Source: Moorena producens 3L
GTDB taxonomy: Bacteria > Cyanobacteriota > Cyanobacteriia > Cyanobacteriales > Coleofasciculaceae
Direction of reading: 5' to 3'
NCBI RefSeq assembly: GCF_000211815.1
Contig: NZ_GL890968.1
Location: 1-37,030 of the forward strand
DNA length: 37,030 nt
Below the pieces are notes generated by a model that was given only the letters and a program-made list of their open reading frames with translations, was not told the origin of the DNA and did no database searches. Positions within the stretch are counted from its first letter, which is position 1; the number at the start of each line of letters is the position of its first letter. The position numbers and the translations under genes are program-made. Positions 1 through 7,025 of this stretch are shown in pieces.

Positions 1-290
1 ACCTTTTTGATTCGATATTTTTACGTAGATTAAGATAGGATTTTGCCAGGGTTGCCCCCTGGCAAATCAGGAATGGTGAAGGTTGTTTTGTGGAGGAATA
101 TTAAGCAACATGAAGCAGAATGAGTTCGGATGTTATTGCTTTCCAGCAGTTGCTGACTAACTCGGAAATCATGTCATAACTGATCTGAAATTATCGATAT
201 TTGAGTGCAGCTCAGCTGTATTTGTGGAAGGTTAAAGTACAGAATTCGGTCAAGGATTGGGGTTAACCCAAACTTGACCGATTTTTTTTT
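1..290. repeat. Duplicated intergenic block, copy 1
   Basis: No gene is seen here. The block recurs at about 26518-26906, with the same hairpin (TGCCAGGG/CCCTGGCA, 44-64), the same TTCCAGCAGTTGCTGACTAA stretch, a CAGCTCAGCTG palindrome and the same terminator. Copy 1 lacks the inverted-repeat element that interrupts copy 2 and so serves as its empty-site reference. Confidence 0.8.
247..290 (+). terminator. Rho-independent terminator
   Basis: CGGTCAAG (247-254) pairs perfectly with CTTGACCG (273-280), an inner TTGGGG/CCCAA stem extends it, and ten bases ATTTTTTTTT follow. No gene ends just upstream inside the window, so the transcript it ends is unknown. An identical terminator is at 26864-26906. 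Confidence 0.8.
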
Positions 291-346
291 AGGGAGTCGG
301 GAGTAGGGAGTAGGGAGTAGGGAGTCGGGAGATAGGGAGATAGGGG
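291..346. repeat. 7-bp STRR (AGGGAGT)n
   Basis: Imperfect tandem copies of AGGGAGT/AGGGAGA. This is the short tandemly repeated repetitive type known from filamentous cyanobacteria. It directly follows the terminator T-run. Confidence 0.85.
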
Positions 347-355
347 ATATTTTTA

Positions 356-571
356 TTAAGTGCGTTCGCGTAGCGTGACCATAAGTCAATCGCGTAGCGT
401 GACCTACGGTCAATCGCGAAGCGGTAGCCCTTTGAGCTAATCACCTATCTTGTATGGTGCGTTAAGAAAGTGTAGCGCACCTGTTTAACTATCAGTAATG
501 CGTTCGCGTAGCGGCTCGTACCGAGCATCGCGTAGCGGCTCAATGCCCGCGCATCCCTAGAGCAACCAACA
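356..571. repeat. Palindromic GCGTTCGCGTAGCG repeats and remnant terminator
   Basis: Contains several GTTCGCGTAGCGTGACC-type units and a GGTGCGTTA/TAGCGCACC hairpin (456-482). The same order of sequences follows PGB gene 1 (1144-1240) and PGB gene 3 (3698-3990). The stretch therefore looks like the 3' flank of a lost PGB unit. No coding sequence is recognised. Confidence 0.65.
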
Positions 572-803
572 CACTGAAACGGCTACAAGTTAGCTGACAA
601 AAGGGTTTTGGGCTTTGAAATCGGTTTAATGGGGTCAGTCGAGAACAAAAAATTGGTGCTAACTCGAAAAATTCCAAAATAGGGTTTTGAGATCGTCTTA
701 AGGGTGTAGAGACAAAAGACAGAAAATAAAAACTTTGTCCAATGTCGAAACCTGAAAAGGTTTTCCTAGTAAACGTCAAATCATTAAGGAAAAGAAATCC
801 CTC
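572..803 (+). promoter_or_regulatory. Conserved 232-bp leader of PGB gene 1
   Basis: Starts at CACTGAAACGGCTAC and ends at the ATG. The leaders of PGB genes 2 and 3 have exactly the same length. The last 151 bp are also present without an indel before PGB gene 4. It contains a small AACCTGAAAAGGTT hairpin near 746-760 and an AAGGAAAAG ribosome-binding site at about 786-794. It probably carries the promoter and 5' UTR. The role is inferred from conservation only. Confidence 0.7.
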
Positions 804-1130
804 ATGCTAACTAACACTATCAATTCTAACTCTGTACTAGCTAATGCTTCTGAAGTAACTAGTCAGGCTAACGCTGCTTACGTCACCCACCTACCAGTTT
901 TGAAAAAGGGAACAGCCGGTGAAGCTGTCCGCTTTCTCCAGCAGTTATTAATTTGCTACATGGGCTATTCTTTGGTTTTTGACGGACAGTTTGGCTCCCA
1001 AACAGAACAGGCAGTAAGGGATTTCCAAAGCTACTATAACTCCCTCTACAAATCTAATCCTGACTACTTGATTGTTGATGGGATTGTCGGTAAAGAAACC
1101 TATCGTGCCATCGGTAATATGTTTTGCTAA
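804..1130 (+). CDS. Small peptidoglycan-binding-domain protein (PGB copy 1)
   Basis: A 108-residue protein. Residues 1-30 are an Asn/Ser/Ala-rich tail without a hydrophobic signal peptide, carrying one LANAS unit. Residues about 31-107 match the PG_binding_1 fold: LKKGTAGEAVRFLQQLL, then DGQFGSQTEQAVRDFQ, then VDGIVGKETYRAIGN. It ends in Phe-Cys. The family normally binds cell-wall peptidoglycan as an accessory domain of hydrolases, but here it stands alone. No secretion signal is visible, so envelope binding would need another export route or an intracellular role. The AAGGAAAAG ribosome-binding site lies about 10-18 bases before the ATG. It is the first of four family copies and is followed by a good terminator. 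Confidence 0.85.
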   Translation: MLTNTINSNSVLANASEVTSQANAAYVTHLPVLKKGTAGEAVRFLQQLLICYMGYSLVFDGQFGSQTEQAVRDFQSYYNSLYKSNPDYLIVDGIVGKETYRAIGNMFC

Positions 1131-1207
1131 AGATGCCGAATTAGTGCGTTCGCGTACCGTGACGGTCAATCGCGAACCGCTCTTTGGGCTAATCCCTGAT
1201 CTGGTCA

Positions 1208-1239
1208 GGTGCGTTACACGTTGTTAACGCACCTTTTTT
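1208..1239 (+). terminator. Rho-independent terminator of PGB gene 1
   Basis: GGTGCGTTA (1208-1216) pairs perfectly with TAACGCACC (1225-1233), followed by TTTTTT. The same hairpin after PGB gene 3 is split by an inserted element (3792-3923). Confidence 0.85.
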
Positions 1240-1293
1240 GCGATCAGTAATGGGTTCGGGTAGCGGCTGGGAGCATCCCTTTTTCAACAAACA

Positions 1294-1525
1294 CACTGAA
1301 ACGGCTACAAGTTAGCTGACAAAAGGGTTTTGGGCTTTGAAATCGGTTTAATGGGGTCAGTCGAGAACAAAAAATTGCTGCTAACTCGAAAAATTCCAAA
1401 ATAGGGTTTTGAGATCGTCTTAAGGGTGTAGAGACAAAAGACAGAAAATAAAAACTTTGTCCAATGTCGAAACCTGAAAAGGTTTTCCTAGTAAACGTCA
1501 AATCATTAAGTAAAATAAATCCCTC
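1294..1525 (+). promoter_or_regulatory. Conserved 232-bp leader of PGB gene 2
   Basis: Nearly identical to 572-803 and of the same length. The ribosome-binding site is weakened: AAGTAAAATAAATCC replaces AAGGAAAAGAAATCC. If that stretch sets translation, gene 2 should be expressed less than gene 1. Confidence 0.7.
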
Positions 1526-1906
1526 ATGCTAACTAACACTATCAATTCTAAATCTGTACTAGCTAATGGTTCTGAAGTAACTAGTCAGGCTAACGCTGCT
1601 TACGTCACCCACCTACCAGTTTTGAAAAAGGGAACAGCCGGTGAAGCTGTCCGCTTTCTCCAGCAGTTATTAAATTGCTACATGGACTATTATTTGGTTA
1701 TTGATGGACAGTTTGGCTCCCAAACAGAACAGGCAGTAAGGGATTTCCAAAGCGACTACAACTACCAGGGCAAATCTAATCCTGACTACTTGATTGTTGA
1801 TGGGATTGTCGGTAAAGAAACCTATCGTGCCATTGGTAATATGTTTTGCTCTCACGGGGTGACAAGCAGCCAGAACCTAAGAGACAAGGAGGGTTGTAGC
1901 AATTAA
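1526..1906 (+). CDS. Small peptidoglycan-binding-domain protein (PGB copy 2)
   Basis: A 126-residue paralogue of the gene at 804, with start codons 722 bp apart, so the two form a tandem duplication. One LANGS unit lies near residue 12 and the PG_binding_1 domain covers about 30-107. Up to GNMFC it follows the family. The usual TAA after TTTTGC is absent, because sequence after TTTTGCT has been replaced, and the frame runs on into SHGVTSSQNLRDKEGCSN. The added tail is probably not functional. The ribosome-binding site is poor. Function as for copy 1; the specific role is unknown. Confidence 0.8.
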   Translation: MLTNTINSKSVLANGSEVTSQANAAYVTHLPVLKKGTAGEAVRFLQQLLNCYMDYYLVIDGQFGSQTEQAVRDFQSDYNYQGKSNPDYLIVDGIVGKETYRAIGNMFCSHGVTSSQNLRDKEGCSN

Positions 1907-2162
1907 CCCTGGGGAAAAAATCAAGGGATTTCATCCCGACCGTCTATGATAATGATAATCTAACACCACTGGGGTAGTACCATCGCTACTACCCCAGTGG
2001 TGAGTTGATGTTCTGTGTTAACAAACCAGTGTCTTCACAATGGCTGATGATTAATGGTAAAAAAATCTCGGTCTGTATCATGAGTAATGACCGAGAAAAT
2101 GTTAAATCAATTACTATCTTATCAACAACATCTCCAGCTTTACTTAAATCACAAACAAATCC
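1907..2162. other. Gene-free stretch with hairpins
   Basis: No ORF is recognised. It contains a perfect 16-bp stem (CACCACTGGGGTAGTA 1964-1979 with its complement 1987-2002, 7-base loop) and a smaller TCTCGGTC/GACCGAGA stem (2066-2096). Neither has a T-run, so intrinsic termination is uncertain. The first could still protect or end the PGB gene 2 transcript. Confidence 0.6.
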
Positions 2163-2227
2163 TAACTTTTAAAGTGTTACTAGTTTCCTTACTGCCAGCT
2201 CACAAACAAGTAACACTTTAAAAGTTA
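2163..2227. repeat. Perfect 19-bp inverted repeat
   Basis: TAACTTTTAAAGTGTTACT (2163-2181) is perfectly complementary to 2209-2227 across a 27-base spacer. It abuts the transposase relic that begins at 2222. It may be a foldback remnant of that insertion, which is inference. Confidence 0.75.
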
Positions 2228-2597
2228 GCGGCTTATTTACCTTTACCTATTCTTTATGAAAGTCGTCGGCGACATTTACAAATCTTCTTGAGTCTTAAAA
2301 AGATTAGTGTACCATTAATCTGCTTTCCAATTATTAAATATTTCGTCAACAATCATTTCTAAAAAGGAATTCGTATTCTGGTTATCATTGATGGAACTAA
2401 GTGGCAAGATAACAATCTATTAATGGTGAGTGTCAGCTATCAGAAAAGAGCCATACCAGTGTACTATAAATTATTAAAAAAGAAAGGGAGTAGTAATAAG
2501 CGTGGAGCAAATTGCTGTACTACGTCCAGTTATTAAGATCTTCAAAGATTATCAAATAGTAGTCATAGGAGACAGAGAGTCTCAAGTTTACCTCTGA
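2222..2597 (+). pseudogene. IS4-type DDE transposase relic
   Basis: Two frames together give a degraded transposase. The first reads KLAAYLPLPILYESRRR, then after a stop VIIDGTKWQDNNLLMVSVSY, then RAIPVYYKLLKKKGSSNK. A frame change near 2500 leads to VEQIAVLRPVIKIFKDYQ and VVIGDRE. The Asp of IDGT (codon at 2390) and of GDRE (2571) fit the first two catalytic Asp of IS4-type enzymes. The N-terminus, the last third and the catalytic Glu are missing. In-frame stops and the frameshift make it inactive. Confidence 0.85.
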
Positions 2598-2601
2598 ACA
2601 G

Positions 2602-2622
2602 CCCCCGTTAAGGGGGTTTTTT
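2602..2622 (+). terminator. Rho-independent terminator
   Basis: CCCCC (2602-2606), loop GTTAA, GGGGG, then TTTTTT. It lies five bases beyond the transposase relic. Confidence 0.7.
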
Positions 2623-2777
2623 GATGCTAACATAATCCCATAAAGTCCCGACCGGCTATTTGGTCTATACAGCTCGTTACTGTTAGTAATTAATCCAATT
2701 TAGCGTTATCTTGTACTCTCTGTAACAAACACAAGGGCAGGGATCTAGCCTCGGTTGCACCAGGGGTAAATTGTCCC

Positions 2778-2865
2778 TGGTGCATCTCATATTTGTAAAA
2801 AAGAAGGGGCGGGGGCGCGGGAAGTGTGGGAATTTTTGCCTAATTTCATCCATTGAGATGCACCC
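2778..2865. mobile_element. MITE family A, 88 bp, with target-site duplication
   Basis: The ends read TGGTGCATCTCA and TGAGATGCACCC (one mismatch). AATTGTCCC flanks it directly at 2769-2777 and 2866-2874. The interior is non-coding. It inserted just upstream of the PGB gene 3 leader. A second member with near-identical ends is at 13057-13195. Confidence 0.8.
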
Positions 2866-2877
2866 AATTGTCCCTGA

Positions 2878-3109
2878 CACTGAAACGGCTACAAGTTAGA
2901 TGGCAAGAGGGGTTTGAGAGGTGAAGTGGGTTTAATGGGGTGAGTCGATCGACAAAAATTGGTGCTAACTCGAAAAATTCCAAAATAGGGTTTTGAGATC
3001 GTCTTAAGGGTGTAGAGACAAAAGACAGAAAATAAAAACTTTGTCCAATGTCGAAACCTGAAAAGGTTTTCCTAGTAAACGTCAAATCATCAAGGAAAAT
3101 AAATCAATC
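2878..3109 (+). promoter_or_regulatory. Conserved 232-bp leader of PGB gene 3
   Basis: Same length as the two upstream leaders. The distal part has drifted (about 2900-2955) while the proximal 151 bp are nearly unchanged. The ribosome-binding site is AAGGAAAATAAATC. Confidence 0.7.
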
Positions 3110-3505
3110 ATGGGAACTAACACTATCAATTCTAACTCTGTACTAGCTAATGGTTCTGCAGCAGCTAATGGTTCTGCACTAGCTAATGGTTTGGCACTAG
3201 CTAATGGTTCTGAAGTAACTAGTCAGGCTAACGCTGCTTACGTCACCCACCTACCAGTTTTGAAAAAGGGAAAAGCCGGTCAAGCTGTCCGCTTTCTCCA
3301 GCAGTTCTTAAATTGCTACATGGGCTATTATTTGGTTATTGACGGACAGTTTGGCTCCCAAACAGAACAGGTAGTAATGAAGTTCCAAAGCGACTACAAC
3401 GAAACCCTCTACGAATCTGATCCTAACCACTTGATTGTTGATGGGATTGTCAGTAAAAAAACCTATCGTGCCATCGATGATATCTTGACTCTACGGTCAT
3501 GCTAA
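3110..3505 (+). CDS. Peptidoglycan-binding-domain protein (PGB copy 3), altered 3' end
   Basis: A 131-residue family member with an expanded N-terminus: four LANGS-like units lie between residues 11 and 34 (LANGSAAANGSALANGLA and following), against one in copies 1 and 2. The PG_binding_1 domain follows at about 48-125. A 187-bp insertion after 3486 has replaced the ancestral ending. The present protein ends DDILTLRSC, while joining 3486 to 3681 restores DDIFC and a TAA, matching the family. The protein is otherwise intact and probably expressed. Confidence 0.8.
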   Translation: MGTNTINSNSVLANGSAAANGSALANGLALANGSEVTSQANAAYVTHLPVLKKGKAGQAVRFLQQFLNCYMGYYLVIDGQFGSQTEQVVMKFQSDYNETLYESDPNHLIVDGIVSKKTYRAIDDILTLRSC

Positions 3506-3673
3506 ATAAACACTTTGGCAAAGGGACTGAGGCCGTGGGCCAAACGCGAACGGAGCAGGGGAAAGAGGCCGTATTCAGAAAATTTTGCTAGTTAAATAGC
3601 CTAAGAACCCTTGTACCGTAAGCTTTCTGAGTTTTTTAACTGTCGGTTTAGCATAAAAGGTACTGAAGAACCA
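3487..3673. mobile_element. 187-bp insertion in the 3' end of PGB gene 3
   Basis: ATATCTT is present on both sides (3480-3486 and 3674-3680). Removing the insert and one copy restores the family-typical Phe-Cys-stop and the usual following sequence TAAGATCCCGAATTAG. Terminal inverted repeats are weak, with only ATGCTAAA shared in inverse order, so the class is unknown. It is non-coding. Confidence 0.7.
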
Positions 3674-3791
3674 ATATCTTTTGCTAAGATCCCGAATTAG
3701 TGCGTTCGCGTAGCGTGACCTACGGTCAATCGCGAAGCACTGCCCTTTGGGCTAATCCCTGATCTTGTCGGGTGCGTTAACCAAGTGTAAC

Positions 3792-3923
3792 TGAGATCTT
3801 GCACCATTGTCATTAATCGTAGGGTGGGCAGTGCCTACCAAGGCGCTTTGCAAGCTTCATTATCTGTCTGGTGCACTGCCCACCCTACATGAACCAAGCT
3901 TATTGAGAATGGTGCAAGATGTG
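3792..3923. mobile_element. 132-bp MITE (family B) inside a terminator
   Basis: ATCTTGCACCATT (3796-3808) is perfectly inverted at 3908-3920. Inside lies a second perfect 16-bp inverted pair, GTAGGGTGGGCAGTGC (3819-3834 with 3873-3888). AGTGTAAC flanks it (3784-3791 and 3924-3931). The related uninterrupted hairpins at 456-482 and 1208-1233 show the empty site. The insertion lies in the loop of the terminator hairpin of PGB gene 3. Confidence 0.85.
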
Positions 3924-3987
3924 AGTGTAACGCACCTCTTTAACTGTCAGTAATACTTTCCCATAGCAGCTCTTTGCTGAGCATCGC

Positions 3988-4566
3988 TTATCCTAGGGTT
4001 AACACTCCCATGGGAAAATCCACAACTAAACGCTTTGTTCGTAACCACAAAACACCTAAAAGACTATTGACCAGTTCATTTCCGCGTAACACTTCAACCG
4101 TAAACTCCTCTTCCTCAATAACTACCTTTACCTCATATAGCGTTTTTATTTGAGATGTGAACATAGGATTGATATAAAAAGGGAACAGGGAACAGCGGAT
4201 CTGGGAACAGGGAACAGTAGTCAAGATATCCGAGCAGTTTTTGGTATTATGATAAATCAGCAGTAAACGGGAGCAGGTCAAAGTTGCAGAACAAAAGTAC
4301 TATGTCCCATTAGCGGAAGCAATTACCCATGAGGGGGCTATAGATAATGTACAAATATAAATAAGTAAATGCTCCCCCTATTACCTATTACCTATTACCT
4401 ATTACCTATTACCCAAATTTAGTACTTTGGTTCTGCATAAGTGACATGCTTCCGCAGTAAACCCTGTATCTAACAGTGCCATAACGGGAAAAATCTCCCC
4501 ATCAGCAGACATCAAGCCAATTTCAAAAAATAACTCCCCTCGACTATTAAATTCACCTTGGATCAT
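3988..4566 (-). pseudogene. Retropepsin-like aspartic protease, disrupted
   Basis: The gene starts with an ATG that overlaps the stop of the upstream gene as ATGA (about 4563-4566). It reads MIQGEFNSRGELFFEIGL, then GEIFPVMALLDTGFT, where DTG is the catalytic motif of clan AA proteases. A 185-bp MITE interrupts it right after DTGFT. Beyond it, ADLS-stop-YQKLLGYLD resembles the family's middle, then a STRR-containing segment breaks the frame. The C-terminus is preserved at 3988-4140: YEVKVVIEEEEFTVEVLRG, then LLGVLWLRTKRLVVDFP. At least three lesions make it inactive. The family is inferred from motifs and the usual length of about 120 residues. Confidence 0.7.
4269..4453. mobile_element. MITE family A-like element, 185 bp, with 9-bp target duplication
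   Basis: GCAGTAAAC flanks it exactly (4260-4268 and 4454-4462). Its ends, GGGAGCAGGTCAAAGTTGCA and, on the other strand, GGAAGCATGTCACTTATGCA, are imperfect inverted repeats resembling GGGTGCATCTCACTTTTGCA of the 13057 element. It contains a (TTACCTA)5 STRR at 4381-4412. Most of it recurs in inverted orientation at 12947-13056. Confidence 0.8.
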
Positions 4567-4880
4567 ATTCTGCCACAAGTTCCCGTTTCATTAATTTGCA
4601 TAATAATACACTTTTTACCTGGATGTTTAGAACGGGATTTGGAAAGTGCTACCTTTTCATCTTTATCGATAAAATACTCTCCACTATCAGATTCAATAAT
4701 AATAAACCAATCATAATGCTCTTGAATCAACTCTGGTTGTACTCGCTCAAAGAGCTCTCGACAACGCTTATAAAACACTGCATCTTCTGCTTTAATTCTG
4801 GCTTTTTCTTCAGGAGACAGTCGTTTCTCCGGAAAAACCTGTCCTCGCCTTACAGTGTGATGGGAAGATGATTGTGTCAT
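4563..4880 (-). CDS. Conserved cyanobacterial hypothetical protein
   Basis: A 105-residue soluble protein. Residues 1-30 are Ser/His/basic-rich; the body reads RCRELFERVQPELIQEHYDW, then FIIIESDSGEYFID, and it ends NETGTCGRI. I know this pattern as a cyanobacterial family of unknown function, often just upstream of a retropepsin-like gene, as here. Its stop overlaps the start of that partner by four bases (ATGA), which implies translational coupling. It could be a substrate or partner of the protease, but no catalytic motif is visible. It appears intact although the partner is destroyed. Confidence 0.75.
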   Translation of the reverse strand: MTQSSSHHTVRRGQVFPEKRLSPEEKARIKAEDAVFYKRCRELFERVQPELIQEHYDWFIIIESDSGEYFIDKDEKVALSKSRSKHPGKKCIIMQINETGTCGRI

Positions 4881-4913
4881 TGGTTTTACGACCTAGGAAT
4901 CACTTATAGCAAA

Positions 4914-4959
4914 GGGAACAGGGAACAGGGAACAGGGAGTAGGGAGTAGGGAGTAGGGA
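4914..4959. repeat. 7-bp STRR (GGGAACA/GGGAGTA)n
   Basis: Three copies of GGGAACA pass into three copies of GGGAGTA in one array, which shows unit conversion along the array. Confidence 0.8.
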
Positions 4960-4995
4960 ACTTCGGATCAAAAATTATTACAATCCATTTTAGAT

Positions 4996-5021
4996 GGTGC
5001 GTTACATTTCATTAACGCACC
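4996..5021 (-). terminator. Hairpin after the TPR gene
   Basis: GGTGCGTTA and TAACGCACC pair perfectly ten bases beyond the stop of the minus-strand TPR gene. No T-run follows, so intrinsic termination is uncertain. It is the same palindrome that forms the PGB gene 1 terminator. Confidence 0.5.
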
Positions 5022-5030
5022 CTACAACTA

Positions 5031-5954
5031 TTATTGGTCAGACAAAAACCGGGAATAATAACACCAGCCATGAGGATTATTTGGGTACTGCTCAGTAAAT
5101 TGCTTCAATATAGCCACGCTTTTTGCTGATTCTCCTCGCAACCGATAATAGTCAGCCTGTAACTTATGAGCATCAGCGGAGTGGGGAGCCAGTTTCAATA
5201 CAGCATTAACTATCTTTTTAGTCTGCTTTCCTTCTTTACCCAATACTAATTTCATCCGGCAACGATAGGCCAAGCGTCGTTTTAAAACTGAGTAATCACC
5301 AGGGGCTAACTGTTCTGCTCTACTTAACCTCAACTCTGCTGACTGAAAATCACCCAGTATTAGGAGTGCATCATAACTGTGAATCATAGCAACAATATCA
5401 TCTGGCTGAAGTAACAAGATTTGCTCAAAAGCTTTCAGAGCAGCGTGAGCATTATCCAGTTCCATCTCAACTCGCCCCCATGCTAACCAGTGAGACGGAT
5501 TTTCTGGCTCAGAAGATGCGGCTGTCTCAAAGGCTTTTACTGCTTTCTCTGGCTGACGGCGACAGACCTCTATCAAACCCCGGATATGATGCCCAGTAGC
5601 AACATTACTGGATAATGGCAAAGCACTCTCATAAACCTCAATTGCCTTAGCCACCTCTCCCATCAACTGTAAAAGTTTCCCCAGTTTCAACCTTACCTGA
5701 ATTAATTGAGGTTGCCGCTGAATAACTTGGTCATACTCCTTAACAGCCTGCTCCCAGTTTCCACTTTTATAGAGCAAATCAGCCAATTCCAACCGTTTTT
5801 TCCATCCAGAGGGATACTGCTGCACATAGTTAGTTAAGGTTTTCAACTTCTGCTGTTTTCGGGTGGTTTTTTTATCTAATACCAGTTGTACATTTAACTG
5901 GACCTTTGAAGACTGGGATAAGGTTACCAAACAGGGGTTAGTGTTTCTAGACAT
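5031..5954 (-). CDS. TPR-repeat protein coupled to a sigma factor
   Basis: A 307-residue protein. After a 40-residue N-terminus come successive tetratricopeptide helical pairs, for example LADLLYKSGNWEQAVKEYDQ, LGKLLQLMGEVAKAIEVYES, WGRVEMELDNAHAALKAFEQ and LQADYYRLRGESAKSVAILK. TPR arrays bind protein partners. No signal peptide or membrane segment is seen. The start codon lies 31 bases inside the end of the sigma factor gene, so the two are translationally coupled. The TPR protein may modulate the sigma factor or act beside it; that role is inferred from context only. Confidence 0.8.
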   Translation of the reverse strand: MSRNTNPCLVTLSQSSKVQLNVQLVLDKKTTRKQQKLKTLTNYVQQYPSGWKKRLELADLLYKSGNWEQAVKEYDQVIQRQPQLIQVRLKLGKLLQLMGEVAKAIEVYESALPLSSNVATGHHIRGLIEVCRRQPEKAVKAFETAASSEPENPSHWLAWGRVEMELDNAHAALKAFEQILLLQPDDIVAMIHSYDALLILGDFQSAELRLSRAEQLAPGDYSVLKRRLAYRCRMKLVLGKEGKQTKKIVNAVLKLAPHSADAHKLQADYYRLRGESAKSVAILKQFTEQYPNNPHGWCYYSRFLSDQ

Positions 5955-6697
5955 ATCGCTGTTACCTCATAATTAATTTTATCATTAATTTGCTCAAAAT
6001 GGCACTCTTTTGTTGTCGCATTTTGAGATGGAATAACTGATTTTTTAGTTTTCACTTCATCCCAACTATCATCCTTTTCAATATCTTTTAACAAGGGGTG
6101 ATAATCATCTATGCCTGATAGATACCGCTTCAACTGCTTTTCCATAATTGCTCGCCCCTTTTGAATGCGTTTGTAAACGTTATCCACCGAGAGAGCAAGT
6201 TTTTTGGCAATGTCTGGGTAGGGTATATCTTGGTAAAAATGCAGCACAAAAGGCTCTCGCAGTTGGGGAGACAGAGCGTCTATTTCACGGCGGATGTACA
6301 TTCGTAACTCGCGACGGAGAAGAGCTGACTCAGGAGAGTAATCACTAGAAGCTAATGTCTGGTGTTCTCCCCCTGCCATTTCTTCAATGCTCTCCATACC
6401 GATTGCACCTCTGTGGCGTTTTCGATGCAGATCTACGCACAGGTTATGAGTCATTCGAGTTAGCCATGCTTTGGGATTAGTAATTTTTTCGGCGTGGTGT
6501 GGTAGTTTCTCCCATGCCTTGATTCTGGCCAGACTTAATGCTTCTTCAGCATTGGTGCGATCGCCTCCCATCCAAGTTACGCACCGACCGTAAAGATAGT
6601 CTTGATTGACCAGCCATAACTGCCAAAAGGCAGTGCGATCGCCAAGAGATATACTTTTTAATAGATTAATCTCGTCTAATTTTGTTTCTGTTTTCAT
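5924..6697 (-). CDS. ECF-like sigma-70 family factor
   Basis: A 257-residue protein. Region 2 spans about residues 15-95 (FWQLWLVNQDYLYGRCV, AEEALSLARIKAWEKLP, WLTRMTHNLCVDLHRKR). Region 4 spans about 131-190 (LSPQLREPFVLHFYQDIPY and DIAKKLALSVDNVYKRIQKG), ending in a helix-turn-helix for the -35 element. Regions 1 and 3 are absent, as in ECF factors. A charged 65-residue C-terminal extension follows. The ATG is preceded on its strand by A-rich sequence and then a (GATTCCC)n STRR, so no normal Shine-Dalgarno is seen. It overlaps the TPR gene. Target promoters are unknown. Confidence 0.85.
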   Translation of the reverse strand: MKTETKLDEINLLKSISLGDRTAFWQLWLVNQDYLYGRCVTWMGGDRTNAEEALSLARIKAWEKLPHHAEKITNPKAWLTRMTHNLCVDLHRKRHRGAIGMESIEEMAGGEHQTLASSDYSPESALLRRELRMYIRREIDALSPQLREPFVLHFYQDIPYPDIAKKLALSVDNVYKRIQKGRAIMEKQLKRYLSGIDDYHPLLKDIEKDDSWDEVKTKKSVIPSQNATTKECHFEQINDKINYEVTAICLETLTPVW

Positions 6698-6706
6698 TTT
6701 TTTTTA

Positions 6707-6751
6707 GGGAATCGGGAATCGGGAATCGGGAATCGGGAATCGGGAATCGGG
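6707..6751. repeat. 7-bp STRR (GGGAATC)n at the sigma factor start
   Basis: About six copies begin only ten bases upstream of the sigma factor start codon (minus strand). The array occupies the place where a ribosome-binding site and proximal promoter would lie. Confidence 0.85.
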
Positions 6752-6760
6752 AAAAAATTC

Positions 6761-6976
6761 GTAAGCATTCAGCTATCAGCTATCAGCCGTCAGCTATCAG
6801 CTAATGCGCTACTTAAGGTGCTACACCGAACAGCTTTTGAATAAAACAAGTAAGCATTGGTTTAATCTCTGTTACGTCAGCACCTCAAGTAGCGTGAGCC
6901 ATTCTTAGCCTGGCTATTCCCGTAGCCTAGCCTTTGGCCTTTGGCCTTGGCTGACGGCTGACGGCTGAATGCTTAC
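6761..6976. mobile_element. MITE family C, 216 bp, with 8-bp target duplication
   Basis: The ends are GTAAGCATTCAGC and GCTGAATGCTTAC, a perfect 13-bp inverted pair. AAAAATTC flanks it directly at 6753-6760 and 6977-6984. Inside are CAGCTAT-type STRRs and a second internal GTAAGCATT (about 6851). A related element at 17298-17429 supplies the end of the caspase-hydrolase gene. Confidence 0.8.
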
Positions 6977-7025
6977 AAAAATTCTGTGTACCTCATAGCT
7001 AGGAAAAACGCTATATATATTAATG

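Noticed and set aside
540..779. Minus-strand ORF repeated in the PGB leaders (starting MTFTRKTFSG)
   Set aside because: It is antisense to the conserved leader, its C-terminus changes between copies, and no ribosome-binding site is visible. Conservation is explained by the leader.
1964..2002. Intrinsic terminator after PGB gene 2
   Set aside because: The stem is perfect, but no T-run follows on either side. It is kept only as a hairpin.
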